From NCBI GenBank assembly GCA_051453625.1, contig JBOZIK010000001.1:61683428-61741402 (forward strand): a DNA stretch of 57,975 nucleotides, in the 5' to 3' direction. The stretch comes from Welwitschia mirabilis (taxonomy: Eukaryota; Gnetophyta; Gnetopsida; Welwitschiales). The notes under the pieces were generated by a model that made no database searches, was not told where the DNA came from, and saw only the letters and a program-made list of their open reading frames with translations. The position numbers and the translations under genes were made by a program. Within the stretch, counting starts at the first letter, position 1. Each line of letters starts with the position of its first letter. This document shows positions 11,080 through 20,409 of the stretch, in pieces.

Positions 11080-12785
11080 CTAAGTATGATTCATTTTTAT
11101 TTCCTCCTAATTAGTCTTTTCACAACTTAGAATATTTAGTATTCTCTTGCAAGAGTTTTTAAAATGATAAATTTATGCTCACATTTTATAATAAGGATTT
11201 AAGATGATCAACAAAGGTAGTATTAGTATTTAGTCTATCAAGCCAAGGGGTTGTAGGTTTATTATCTTTATGTTGAGAAGAATTTTGCTTATTAAGCTTA
11301 TCACTCAAAGGAGAAAAAAAATTATAATTTTCTAATATTTTAATATCCCCTTCTTCTTCATCATTCTTATCATTTTGGGAAGTTGAAGCCTTACTATAAG
11401 AAGTGTTGTTTTATTTTTACTTCTTATCATAATCTACAATATTTTCTTACTTCATTAGGATTTGGCAAAGATTATGTTGTGAGTAATCCTTATGATCTTT
11501 GATTTGTAAGCATAGTTTGTTAAAGAACATTAACAATATTTTCAATGCTTAAATTTGTCTTTTCTTGAGATTTTCTTAATTGATCAATGAAATTTCTTAG
11601 TGGATCATTTTAATTTTGAGAATTTAATATGCTTTCTTGATAATTTACATTATTTGGTTGGAATTTAGAGTTGTTTGTTTAAAAGTTAGCATTTTTAAAT
11701 CTATTTTTAAATGGTTAAACATTTGAATAATTTTCTTGAAAGTTTTTAAATTTGTTATCAAAAGATTAAAAATTATAATATACATTTATCATAGATTGAA
11801 ATTGGTTTTGATTTTAGATTCTAAATATTAAATAATTTTGGTTAAATGCACGCACCTCTTCATAAATCTTTTCTTTACAAGGTGGTAATAAAGGAAATTC
11901 TTTAATCATGTGATAGTTATATTTATATAAATCACAAGTTGAAGTCACACTCTTTTCAGTTGCCACTTTTGCATTTAAGATCATTTGAGTGTAATTTTTT
12001 AATGTTATTATGAAATACTTAATGACATTTTTTGGTTCTCTTTTTGTTTTTACTTTCTTCTTTTTTTGTTTCATTTCTTTAAGATCTTTTATGATTTGAC
12101 CTATAGTATGATTTTCTTTAGGTTTTAATTTAGGCCATGTTGACTTACTTCTACTAGTTCTTCCAATAATCTTCATGCATTTTCTAATGTATTCACATGA
12201 AGAATTTACAAGTTGTTTGATTTGGCTATCAAGTTCACTATAGAAATAATATATTAATTCTTATTGAGTAAATGCATCTATAGGATTATAATGTATTACA
12301 ATAAAAAAAATTATTCATAATTGGAGACATAATCTTTATTGGATTGTTGTTGGAAATTTATTACCTCTTTCTTTCTTTTTCTTATCATTATTTCAATCAT
12401 AAATATTTTTGTAAAGGCTTCTTAAACTTGGTTACATGTTTTTAAGCTTTATGTAGAATAGTTCTTAACCATAATTTTGATTTTACTTTTAAAGTAATGG
12501 TAAAAATAACCATATAAGTATGATCACTAATTTATTTTTTTCTATTTTCAGAAGTAAGCATTAATTATTCAATGTTAGCTATATGTTGGAGGGGGTCTTC
12601 ATTATTTTCTCCATTAAAAATAGGATAAGTGTTTAAATTTATTAACTCGACATCATCACCAAGAGGTAGGTCAAAAGGATTTTAGATTTTATAGTTTTTC
12701 TTTTATAATTAGTTCTTTAAGAGTGATATTAGCATTTGGATTTATAGAGGTAGTAGAGGTTCTAATCATGATAGGGAATTAGGTA
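11080..12785 (-). pseudogene. A1 gag (degenerate)
   Basis: Gag is the structural capsid polyprotein. The N-terminal part (about 12760-12640) reads IMIRTSTTSINPNANIT and LKELI, matching the start of the better preserved gag of A2 at 29590-29690. The capsid core is visible as NEDPLQHIANIE (about 12600-12565) and SDHTYMVIFTITLKVKSKLWL (12525-12465), equivalent to the EDPxxHLxxF and LRLFPFSLRDKAKxWL blocks of Athila gag. The open piece 11814-12176 is lysine-rich and carries CDLYKYNYHMIKEFPL, a broken CCHC zinc knuckle that keeps the first Cys and the His but has lost at least one Cys. Many stops interrupt it. Confidence 0.85.
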
Positions 12786-12792
12786 AAGTAAC

Positions 12793-13011
12793 TTATTTCT
12801 TTTTTTTCATAAAATAAAATTTCTTTTGAATTTTTTTTGGGGAAAAATTAGATTCAAAAATAATACTTGTGAAAAATCTTCTTGTTAATTCTTCAAATAT
12901 TTTATATACCTCAGTGTTTGTGCCTGGGCTTAGTTCATATCTAATCAAACCTTCTCGGATATTTTCTTTGATCAAAAACTTCTCTCTTTGATATTTCATA
13001 TTTTTACCCAA
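12793..13011 (-). pseudogene. Conserved short ORF upstream of gag in A1
   Basis: A 72-codon open piece between PBS and gag. It includes KENIREGLIRYELSPGTN and FEELTRRFFTSII. Matching, broken copies lie in the same place in A2 (about 29345-29505, KENIREYLVHFELNPST) and in A3 (about 56940-57060). Its repeated presence suggests a real coding segment, either the N-terminus of gag or a separate leader ORF. I cannot decide which, because stops separate it from gag in all copies. Confidence 0.55.
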
Positions 13012-13439
13012 GTTTACCCTATCCTAGCATGCTCAGTTCTATTTCTATAGATGTCATCTCTATGGTCGTCTGAATGATGTACATAAATAATAGCAAACAT
13101 AAAAAAGTAAAAATCAAAAACATAGAAAAATAGTATTATGAAATAACATGGAATAAAAACTAACAGTCATCAGCTAAGTCATCTAAATGATAGAGGGGAC
13201 AATAAGAAAACCCTAGTTCTTATGAAAAAAACCCTAAGTTTTATAAGTCGTCATCATCATGCATCATCTGCACAACAATAGAGATGATAGGATGTTATTT
13301 TTAGAATGCAAATCAGAAAATGCAAAAACAAAAACCTACATTTGTACTATAAAAGTATAACATTATTATAGATAAATACCTAAACTAAAATTCAAACTAC
13401 TTATTTAAGAAACAATAATCCTTAAACTCTAAGCAACCT
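13012..13439 (-). other. 5' leader of A1
   Basis: AT-rich leader between PBS and the short upstream ORF. It contains copies of the palindromic motif (13064-13079, about 13165-13185, 13246-13270). No further coding signal. Confidence 0.6.
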
Positions 13440-13457
13440 TCCTTAGCAATGGTGTCA
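13440..13457 (-). other. Primer binding site of A1 (tRNA-Asp type)
   Basis: Minus-strand TGACACCATTGCTAAGGA. The canonical site complementary to the 3' end of plant tRNA-Asp, used by Athila elements, is TGGCGCCGTTGCCGGGGA. All differences are G-to-A or C-to-T. It lies three bases inside the LTR end at 13461. Confidence 0.88.
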
Positions 13458-13460
13458 AAA

Positions 13461-13699
13461 TGTTGTGTTGTGTATTTGTGTAAATGTTAAATTATAAAAT
13501 AGATCCTAAAAGTTTCCCCCACCCCTCCCTCTGTCCCCCCCACCCCCCCATCCCACACCAACACACACACACACACACCCACATTTCAATTGAAATAGTT
13601 ATGTAATCTTTAGGTAGAATAAAAGCAATGTAAAATAACAATACCAAATGAGAATGTAAATAAATGCACTATGCAAATAAGATGAAAGTTCTATTCTAA
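13461..13699 (-). repeat. 5' LTR of A1, 3' segment
   Basis: Minus-strand LTR end ...CACAACACAACA at 13461. It resumes beyond C1 at 21218. With C1 removed, the junction reads into sequence colinear with the reverse complement of 28590-28640 in the A2 LTR. Part of the expected LTR is replaced by a C-rich/(AC)n tract at 13503-13577. Confidence 0.85.
13503..13577. repeat. C-rich low-complexity tract ending in (AC)n
   Basis: Runs of C interrupted by A and T, then about ten AC units. It is strikingly GC-rich for this window and takes the place of LTR sequence present in the other LTR copies. Confidence 0.9.
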
Positions 13700-14080
13700 T
13701 ACTATAAGAAATATAGGATTTTAAGACATTTATAAAACATCTTAAAAGGCATTAAAAGATGCCTTAAATGCTTTTAAGCCATTTATTCATAAAACACCTT
13801 AAAAGGTCTTACCTTAAAAGCCTATATAATTTTAAGGCATTTCTAAGGTGTTTAAATAAAAGCATCTCAAAAGCCTTTTTAAGGTGCTTTAATAAGTAAT
13901 GTCTCAAAAGCTCTTTTGAGGTATTTTTCTAGATAAAAGCCTCAAAAGCACTTTTAAGGAATTTTTCTATAGAAATGCCTTAAAAGTTTTTCTAGATAAA
14001 CACCTCAAAAGCACTTTTGAGGTTCTTGAAAGATATTTAAGGTATTTTTTCAAATAAACACCTGAAAAGATATAAGTGAA
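13700..14080. repeat. Left TIR and subterminal repeats of C1
   Basis: After the TIR, motifs such as CTTAAAAGGC, GCCTTAAA, CTTTTAAGG and CTTTTGAGG recur every 15-30 bases in both orientations. Subterminal motifs of this kind bind the TNPA-type protein in characterised CACTA elements; binding here is inference. Confidence 0.85.
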
Positions 14081-14766
14081 AAAAAAAATATAGAACATAC
14101 ACACAGAATTAGATAAAAAAGGCAAGCCAGAGAAGTAAGTTATAGCTCCTTCCATACAATAGGCTAAGCTCTCCCTTTAGCTAGTATTGTGGATATGATA
14201 GACTTCCTATGAAACACAATGTATCATGCTCAAATTATAACTAGGTGGTACTATTACATAATGAAGGATAAATGTTCATGAAATAGATTCTACAAAGCTT
14301 GTATAACTAGAACATTATATAGCTTTCAAGGATTATAACTAAACTACCTATCTAGTTCCCCATTAACTTTTAGCATGGAATACATCATAGGTTTTTCTTT
14401 ATGTTAATGCATCTATAGCTCTATCTATCTATTTTGTTGCTTATTGATTGATTGCTACATATGCTTTCCACCTAGTTTATGTTAGAATCTATATTTATCA
14501 AAGAATGGAAAATATTGCAATTCAAATGGATGTTACATATGGTAGGAAGGGGACTAAACCCAACTAGTAATTGAGTACTATACTTAGTAGTTAGGTTTGT
14601 GGCTTGATTAACTAATGTACTTGAACTTAGTCTAGCACCTTTAAAAAGCACACAAGAATCCAAGCCATATTTGTAGAATGGCATTGTAAGTAATACCTAT
14701 ACACATCCATCATTTTCTTGTCATACAACTAGATACTTTCTATTAGATGTGGTTTGATTAAGTTAC
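14081..14766. other. Interior of C1, unrecognised
   Basis: Between the left subterminal region and the AQUARIUS exon fragment. A 70-codon minus-strand open frame at 14472-14684 matches nothing I know and has no splice context. Confidence 0.4.
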
Positions 14767-14842
14767 AAAAAGTATTCTATATAGTGTACTAAGATGACAC
14801 TTGAATATAATAGGAAGGTCTTCAATGATTGGTCTCAAATAC
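14767..14842 (-). pseudogene. AQR: AQUARIUS captured exon fragment, downstream exon (copy A)
   Basis: On the minus strand an acceptor-like ATTTTATGATAG precedes 14842, and a donor-like GTAACT follows 14767. Continuing the frame of the exon at 15124-15290, it reads YLRPIIEDLPIIFKCHLSTL, followed by YR. Plant AQUARIUS/EMB2765 has FLRPLVADVAVVAKCHLSALYR directly after LLSQLPTRR, so order, phase and sequence agree. AQUARIUS is the intron-binding helicase of the spliceosome. This fragment covers a small part of its N-terminal helical region and cannot be functional. Confidence 0.8.
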
Positions 14843-15084
14843 CTATCATAAAATAATTTGAAGAACTAATAACTTATAAGAAATTGTGGGAATACAAAAT
14901 AATTCCTTACCTATTCTTGAAAAATGCTTTGACAAATGCATGTTTCATGGAGAACAACAACGAAGATAAATTTATGTAATTAAGTAATATAAATATTACA
15001 TACTATCTACATAAAAATTTGAATTGTCTAAGAAAAGATCATTAACAAACTAATCCCAAAGCAACTAGCCAAAGTTTTTGTTAA

Positions 15085-16217
15085 CATTTATGCTAAAAGA
15101 ATAAGCATTAACTTTGGAAATACCTTCTAGTAGAAGGTAAACTTAACAAATCAATTAAGAATTCTAGGAATCTCTCATAGTATAAAAGATGTGCATCATC
15201 AACAATTATATCACCACCTTTAGGGGCACTGTTTCTATCTTCTGCTTCTTCATTGTGACCTGCTACTATTGTAACTTTTATATCAAGTATCTAAAACAAG
15301 AAATTATTATATCAAATTTTATTATTTTAAATGGCACTAAAACAAATAATACTATAGGTCAAAATGTAAGAATTTCAATTAATAATAAATTCTATTTATG
15401 ATAGACATTCCCCAGATAAATATTAGTTTTGACAAAATCAAGAGCATAGAATTAATATGGAAAATGAAGTTAAATTTTTGTTAAGATATTCTTGAAATAC
15501 TAGTATAACCATTTATGTAAGAAGCCATCTCAAAATAGGCATCTAGGCCATATAGGCACATAAGACATCTGCATCAGTAAAGTAATGAGTACTATCTTCA
15601 TAGGCATCTGTAGATGTTTGTCTTTATAGAATGCTAGGCTTTTAGCCATGTGATTGATCATTAGAGTAGATGCAAATATATGACTTAAGATGAGTCAGTC
15701 CATCATTAGAATGACCTTTCATTCTCTTTAAATAAAATTTATACTTATAAAGTTTATGGACTACATTTTCTCTCTATTTATCTTGAAATTTTTTATTTGC
15801 TACTTCATCATTATGATATTACAGATAAATTTCAACAATTCTTGCTATAACCAATGCAAAAATATATTACTAACTACAATGATGTATGATCTTTTTATGT
15901 GCTTCCAGCTTCTTCATTAGCTACTATCATTTTAGACCCATCTTCTAATCAGTCCATGTGCTCTTCTTTGTCTAATGCTCAAATAAACCTCTATAGTAGT
16001 GATACATGTTCTTTAAAGTTTTAATAATTCCTTCCAGAATTTAATTATTCAGTTCTAAAGTAATTAACAAAGACAAAAATAGATCTTTATGTAGGAAAGT
16101 AACATTAGCAGGGTAATTTGGAACTTATATAGGAAGATTCAGAATCTAACTAGTAGTAAAGACTATATTATAGATATAAGGTCATTTGAAAGATAAAAAG
16201 GAATCAAAAAATAGAGA
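15085..16217. repeat. Internal direct repeat of C1, copy A
   Basis: Colinear with 18303-19436 in the same orientation over about 1.13 kb. It contains the AQUARIUS exon at its left end, then AT-rich sequence (15291-16217) with open but unrecognised minus-strand stretches (for example about 15650-15740) that may be intron or other captured coding DNA. Confidence 0.88.
15124..15290 (-). pseudogene. AQR: AQUARIUS captured exon (copy A)
   Basis: A 167-bp exon on the minus strand with acceptor TTGTTTTAG before 15290 and donor GTATTT after 15124. It is open throughout and reads ILDIKV, an acidic stretch, IIVDDAHLLYYERFLEFLID, then LLSLPSTRR. Plant AQUARIUS (Arabidopsis EMB2765) has ILDSKV ... VDDA..LYCERFMEFLIDLLSQLPTRR here. 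LLSQLP has become LLSLPS by a small change. The next exon follows at 14842 in the correct phase. Splice sites at both ends show genomic exon-intron capture, not a retrocopy. It sits in the duplicated segment shared with 18303-19436. Confidence 0.87.
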
Positions 16218-16339
16218 AAAAACATTAAGAGTGTAATAAAATTCTATGTTAAAGTTTGAAAGTGCATTGAGGATTTCTAATATGTGTAAAGGGGAGACAG
16301 TCTCAATGAATCAAATCTTTTCATTTCATGACTAGATCA

Positions 16340-16570
16340 TCATATATAAACTATCCTACCTAATATCTCATAAACTTCAATAGGGAGCCTCTTGCACTTG
16401 CTAGAAGTTTTAACATCTAAATCCCAGATTGATTTTATTTGGGACTTTATTACCTTGCTATTAAAACTATAGAGATCATTTGCTAAAATTTTTGTAGCAC
16501 ATCCAAAGCCAACCACCAACCTACCTTTATACGCCTCTTCTTTCTTAACTCTTGCTCTCAAGACTATCAT
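16340..16570 (-). pseudogene. Unidentified open frame in C1, possible captured exon
   Basis: A 76-codon minus-strand frame that stays open for a few codons upstream (about 16603). An acceptor-like TTAG lies near 16604, and a donor-like GTAGGTTGG lies at about 16530, so a short exon of about 75 bp is possible. Base composition (16490-16700) is less AT-rich than the surroundings. Residues such as CHRGMIVLRARVKKEEAYKG do not match a family I recognise. Confidence 0.3.
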
Positions 16571-17120
16571 TCCTCGATGACAAATGGCTGCCCATGTAAT
16601 GGCCTAATTCTAGAACCCATCCACAAACCACATAACCCTCCCCCATCCTCTCTAAATCTCTTTTTGCCCTCTTTTCCTCTGATTTTTACTTACCCCGAAT
16701 AAGATCTGCACTTATGAATCGTGTTTAGCCTTTTTCTATAATTAATTTATTATATGCCTTCTTTCTTAAGCTATTCTAGTGCAATTGTTTAGATGTCTCA
16801 TCATCTTTTAATGAGCGAAAAACATTAGAGGACTCTAGATGGGGGGAGAAGGTTTACATTCAGCTTCAAAGGCACTAGATTTCTTCGTCCTAACTTATTA
16901 TTCTTCTCCAGTTAAACATCAAAATTTTTTTTAAAGATATCTCTTTAATCTGTTTATTTTGAAAAGGCTCCTATAAGTAAGGTAGATGACTACTGGTCTT
17001 TTTGAAAAATCATCCAAAAACATTACCCACTCAGTTATGTCATACTTTTCATTCCACTACAACCCTTAAAATTTACTAATAATGTTGACATGTTATATGT
17101 TATGTTAGTGAACAGTAGAA
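16571..17120. other. Interior of C1, less AT-rich, unrecognised
   Basis: Contains C-rich stretches (about 16610-16700) and AT-rich intron-like sequence. No domain is recognised. It could be part of a captured gene's promoter or intron. Confidence 0.35.
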
Positions 17121-17179
17121 TTTGTTTTGTTTTGTTTTGATGAGCTTGCTCATTATGATTTTGTGGCTACTGCCTTCTG

Positions 17180-17480
17180 TATCCATTTTCACTCGGCCAA
17201 GATAGTGAAGATGAAGGTAGTGATGATGCTGACGATCCTAATAATGCTATTTCTTAAGCATTATAGCAAATACTTAGGGCAACAATAAAAAATGGTGAAA
17301 TTTTTTACAAAAGAGTTGAATAACCCATAGGCTTCTTTGCACCCACTTAGATATCTCTTGTAGCTCTTCAGCATAGTCTGCCTTCTAAGGCTTTCACTTC
17401 ACCTTTGCCTCCCTATTTCCTTAGCCATTTTCAAGCAGTTTTCATAGACACGATATCAAAATTCTCTAGTATTTTGAAAA
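17180..17480 (+). pseudogene. Unidentified acidic coding-like fragment in C1
   Basis: In one plus-strand frame from about 17185 the sequence reads FSLGQDSEDEGSDDADDPNN, then a stop; further open pieces include GEIFYKRVE and LPSKAFTSPLPPYFL. The acidic Ser/Asp/Glu run followed by ordinary coding-like residues suggests a captured exon. I thought of nucleolar proteins such as SDA1, but the residues after the acidic run do not fit. The minus strand is partly open as well, so even the strand is uncertain. Confidence 0.3.
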
Positions 17481-18201
17481 CATTTTAGTACCACGTTCTG
17501 CAACATCATTGAATACTAATAATATAATATAAAAAGAAATGGAAATAGATAGTTGAATCTAAAGGTTATGTATTCATAGAACCCAAATCTCATTGTATCC
17601 ATGTAGAGTAATGATGTCTTTCAGAGTGGGACAATTCTCAACATGTAACTTAGCATTAGGCTGTGATGGGTGTGTGTTTGCAATTTGAAAAAAAGCCTTT
17701 AGTCCTAAGTTTTCCACTTTGACGAAAAGATTCTAGATTCCATGCATACATAAAGAATATTAAGCAAAACTTTATGTAAAAATAAAGAAAATTATTTATT
17801 CACTCTAAAAGAAAACAAGCTAAAGCAAAGTTTTTGTAGAACTGTATCCTCTCAGCAAGTTAGAAGACTAGTCAGGATGAAGCTCTAACAGTTTAAAAAT
17901 TTGATTCTTTAGATCACCAATAAAGTTTCTATGGAACTATAATTCTTATGTTTGAAAACATCTAAAGACGCAAAAATTTGATTCTTTTGATTAGGCAATA
18001 TATCTTGTCAAAAGAATTAAAATAGTAGGAAAGAAAATGAATACTCTGAAAACCTCACAAATATCTAAAAATAAATAATATAAAAGTCTTTGAGGGAAAG
18101 AAAAGGAAATTCGAGAGTATCATCTTTTGTCTCAAAACTAGAAGAAAAGGAAATTTATGTTAACATTCCTTATGTTCATAAAACTAAGACTTTAACTTGA
18201 T
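17481..18201. other. Interior of C1, unrecognised
   Basis: AT-rich DNA with no clear frame, ending at the gap 18202-18301. Confidence 0.5.
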
Positions 18202-18301
18202 NNNNNNNNNNNNNNNNNNNNNNNNNNNNNNNNNNNNNNNNNNNNNNNNNNNNNNNNNNNNNNNNNNNNNNNNNNNNNNNNNNNNNNNNNNNNNNNNNNN
18301 N
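18202..18301. other. Assembly gap (100 N)
   Basis: Lies exactly at the left edge of repeat copy B. Unlike other gaps here, no duplicated edge is visible. Collapse or misjoining of the internal repeat is possible. Confidence 0.9.
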
Positions 18302-18302
18302 G

Positions 18303-19436
18303 ACATTTAAGTTAAAAGAATAAGCATTAAATTTAAGCATACCTTCTAGTAGGAAGCTAACTTAATAAATAAATTAAGAATTCTAGGAATCTTTCATAAT
18401 ATAAAAGATGAGCATCATCAACAATTATATCATCACTTTTGGGGACACTATCTCTATCTTCTCCTTCTTTATTATTACCTGCTACTATAGTAACTTTTGT
18501 ATCAAGTATCTGAAAGAAGAATTATTATATTAAATTTTATTATTTTAAATAATACTAAAATAAATAATACTATATATTAAAATGTAAGAATTTCAATTAA
18601 GAATAAATTCCATTTATCATAGACATTCTCTAGGTAAAGATTAGTTTTGACAGAATCAAGAGCATAGCATTAGTGTGGAAAATAAAGTTAAATTTTTATT
18701 AAGATACTTGTGGAATGCCAATATCACCATGTATGTGAGAAGCCATCCCAAAATAGGCATCTAGACCATATGAGCACATGAGGCATTTACATCGATAAAG
18801 TAATAAGTACTATCTTCATAGACATCTATAGATGTTTGTCTTAATATAATGCTGGGCTTTTAGCCATATGATTGATCATTAGAGTATATGTAAATATATG
18901 ACTTAAGAGAAGCTAGTCCATTATTAGAATGATCCTACATTCTCTTTAAATAAATTTTATACTTCTAAAGTTTATTAACTACATTTTCGTTCTATTTCTC
19001 TTGAGATTTTTAGTTTGCTACTTCATCATTATGACATTATAGATAAATTTCAAAAATTCTTTCTATAACCAGTATAAAAAAATCTCATTACCTATAGTGA
19101 TGTATGATATTTTCATGTGTTTCTAGATTTTTTATTAGCAACTATTATTTTAGCCCCATCTTTTAATCAGTCCATGTGCTCTTCTTTATCCAATGCTAAA
19201 ATAAAGCTTTGTAGTAGTGATACATTTTCTCTAAATTTTTAAGAACTCCTTTCCAAATTTAATTCTTCAATGCTAAAGTAATCAAGAAAGACAAGAATAG
19301 AGTTTTATGGAGAAAAGTGACATTAGAAAGGGCATTTTCAATTTATATAGGAAGATTTAGAATCCAACTGATAGCAAAGACTACCTTGTAGATAGAATAT
19401 CATTTGAAAGAGAAAAATGAATTAAAAAGTAGAGAT
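18303..19436. repeat. Internal direct repeat of C1, copy B
   Basis: Colinear with 15085-16217 and in the same orientation, with many substitutions and few indels. Its left side is cut by the gap, so any second AQUARIUS exon of this copy is not visible. Confidence 0.88.
18343..18509 (-). pseudogene. AQR: AQUARIUS captured exon (copy B)
   Basis: Again 167 bp, with acceptor TTCTTTCAG before 18509 and donor GTATGC after 18343. It reads ILDTKV, an acidic stretch, IIVDDAHLLYYERFLEFLIY, then LLS, a stop and LPTRR. The stop TAG replaces the CAG of LLSQLPTRR, a single C-to-T change, so this copy is closer to the ancestral exon end than copy A while carrying a nonsense mutation. The two copies differ at roughly one base in ten, so the duplication is not recent. 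Confidence 0.88.
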
Positions 19437-19441
19437 ATCTA

Positions 19442-19555
19442 AATGGAAGGCAAAGGTGAAGTGGAAGCCTCAGAAGATGAACTAGAGAACCAAGTAGAGA
19501 ATCAAGTAGAGAACCAAGTAGCTATATTAAAGGAAGTTTCTGTCTTTTCATTTTA
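19442..19555 (+). other. Small ORF with a 12-bp tandem repeat (ENQV x3)
   Basis: From ATG at 19452 the plus strand reads MEGKGEVEASEDEL followed by three ENQV units encoded by near-identical 12-mers (gagaaccaagta type), then a stop near 19555. It lies between repeat copy B and the lipase exons. It may be a captured fragment or chance; no family is recognised. Confidence 0.25.
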
Positions 19556-19631
19556 ATGCCATTTCTGAAGTTAGTACAGAAATAGGTCTAAAGTTCAAGA
19601 AATAACTAGAAATATTTCTCATTTAGCATAC

Positions 19632-19726
19632 CTATCATAGATGCTAGAGAAAGATCTCAAATCAAAGAGAAAGACATGATCATCCTTTGACTCTAATCCT
19701 ATGAAATATTACATTCCTTCAAGCTT
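19632..19726 (-). pseudogene. Lipase-like alpha/beta-hydrolase, captured exon 2
   Basis: Minus strand, preceded by acceptor GAATTACAG and followed by donor GTATGC. Joined in phase after exon 1 it reads KLEGM, a stop, then YFIGLESKDDHVFLFDLRSF and SSIYDR. Plant lipase-like hydrolases continue here with KLGGLSYFAGAEKKDERVLVPDLGSLTSIYDR. The stop falls at the Ser of LSYFAG. The match across a spliced junction strongly supports the identity given for exon 1. Confidence 0.87.
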
Positions 19727-19802
19727 CTGTAATTCAACAAAATTTTTAATCAGTAGTTTTGAATTAATGCAGATAAAACGAGGGGGTCCTAGCTAGACAT
19801 AC

Positions 19803-20096
19803 CTCTTTTATGAATCCAAAAATTCCATGAACAAGAATGATAGGGGCGATGTAAAACTCCTCGAAGAATGATCCATTCAACATATCATCTACATGATTAG
19901 ATCTCACAACATTTGGGTTGCAGTCAACGATGAAACAAATGAGATACTCCCATAGCCTAGCCTTGCTAAGACTATATTTTTGCACCATTGTTATGAAATC
20001 CAATGCAATAGTGAAGCAACACACATAGATTGCATAGCTTATATAAATCCTTGTGTCCATTGCATATTCTCCCATCAACAACCACAGTGATATCAC
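19803..20096 (-). pseudogene. Lipase-like alpha/beta-hydrolase, captured exon 1
   Basis: The frame opens with ATG at 20096 (in-frame ATGs at 20075 and 20063 are alternatives) and runs about 98 codons to a donor GTATGTC after 19803. An N-terminal hydrophobic stretch (IYISYAIYVCCFTIALDFI) is followed by SLSKARLWEYL and ends in APIILVHGIFGFIKE. The motif PPIVLVHGIFGFGKG is the start of the hydrolase core in a plant family annotated as lipase-like or triacylglycerol lipase-like. The intron to exon 2 would be 76 bp (19727-19802), a normal plant size. No catalytic Ser region (GHSAG) is present, so only the N-terminal part was captured. It lies near the right end of C1, in the same orientation as the AQUARIUS exons. 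Confidence 0.85.
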
Positions 20097-20400
20097 CCAT
20101 TACACATTTATTCTTGTATAATCACTATGCACTTTCTATTCTTGAGGTTTTTTATGTTTCTAAGGTAGATCTGCTATTCATTCTCTGGCCCTTGAAACTC
20201 TTGAGTCTTCTATCTCTCTTGTGAGTGAGGAGAGTTATTAAATAAGTGAATGTTTATTAAACATAACGAGGGATCTTCTAAAACATAACAATGGTCATTG
20301 TATGATTATAAGTTCTTAGAGAGCTGATTCTTGATGGGCACTAGGGCAAAACATTGGAAGCGTGAAAATGCAAAGTACGAAAATGATAAGTGTGAACATG
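20097..20400. other. Interior of C1 upstream of the lipase fragment
   Basis: May include the captured gene's 5' region. No promoter element can be supported. Confidence 0.4.
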
Positions 20401-20409
20401 AAATTTAAG

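Noticed and set aside
15189-15401. 70-codon plus-strand ORF
   Set aside because: Shadow of the AQUARIUS exon and its intron on the minus strand.
17180-17480. Captured SDA1 nucleolar protein exon
   Set aside because: Only the acidic run is reminiscent; the residues after it do not follow SDA1, and such runs are common.
20030-20224. 64-codon plus-strand ORF
   Set aside because: Overlaps the captured lipase exon on the other strand and has no support of its own.
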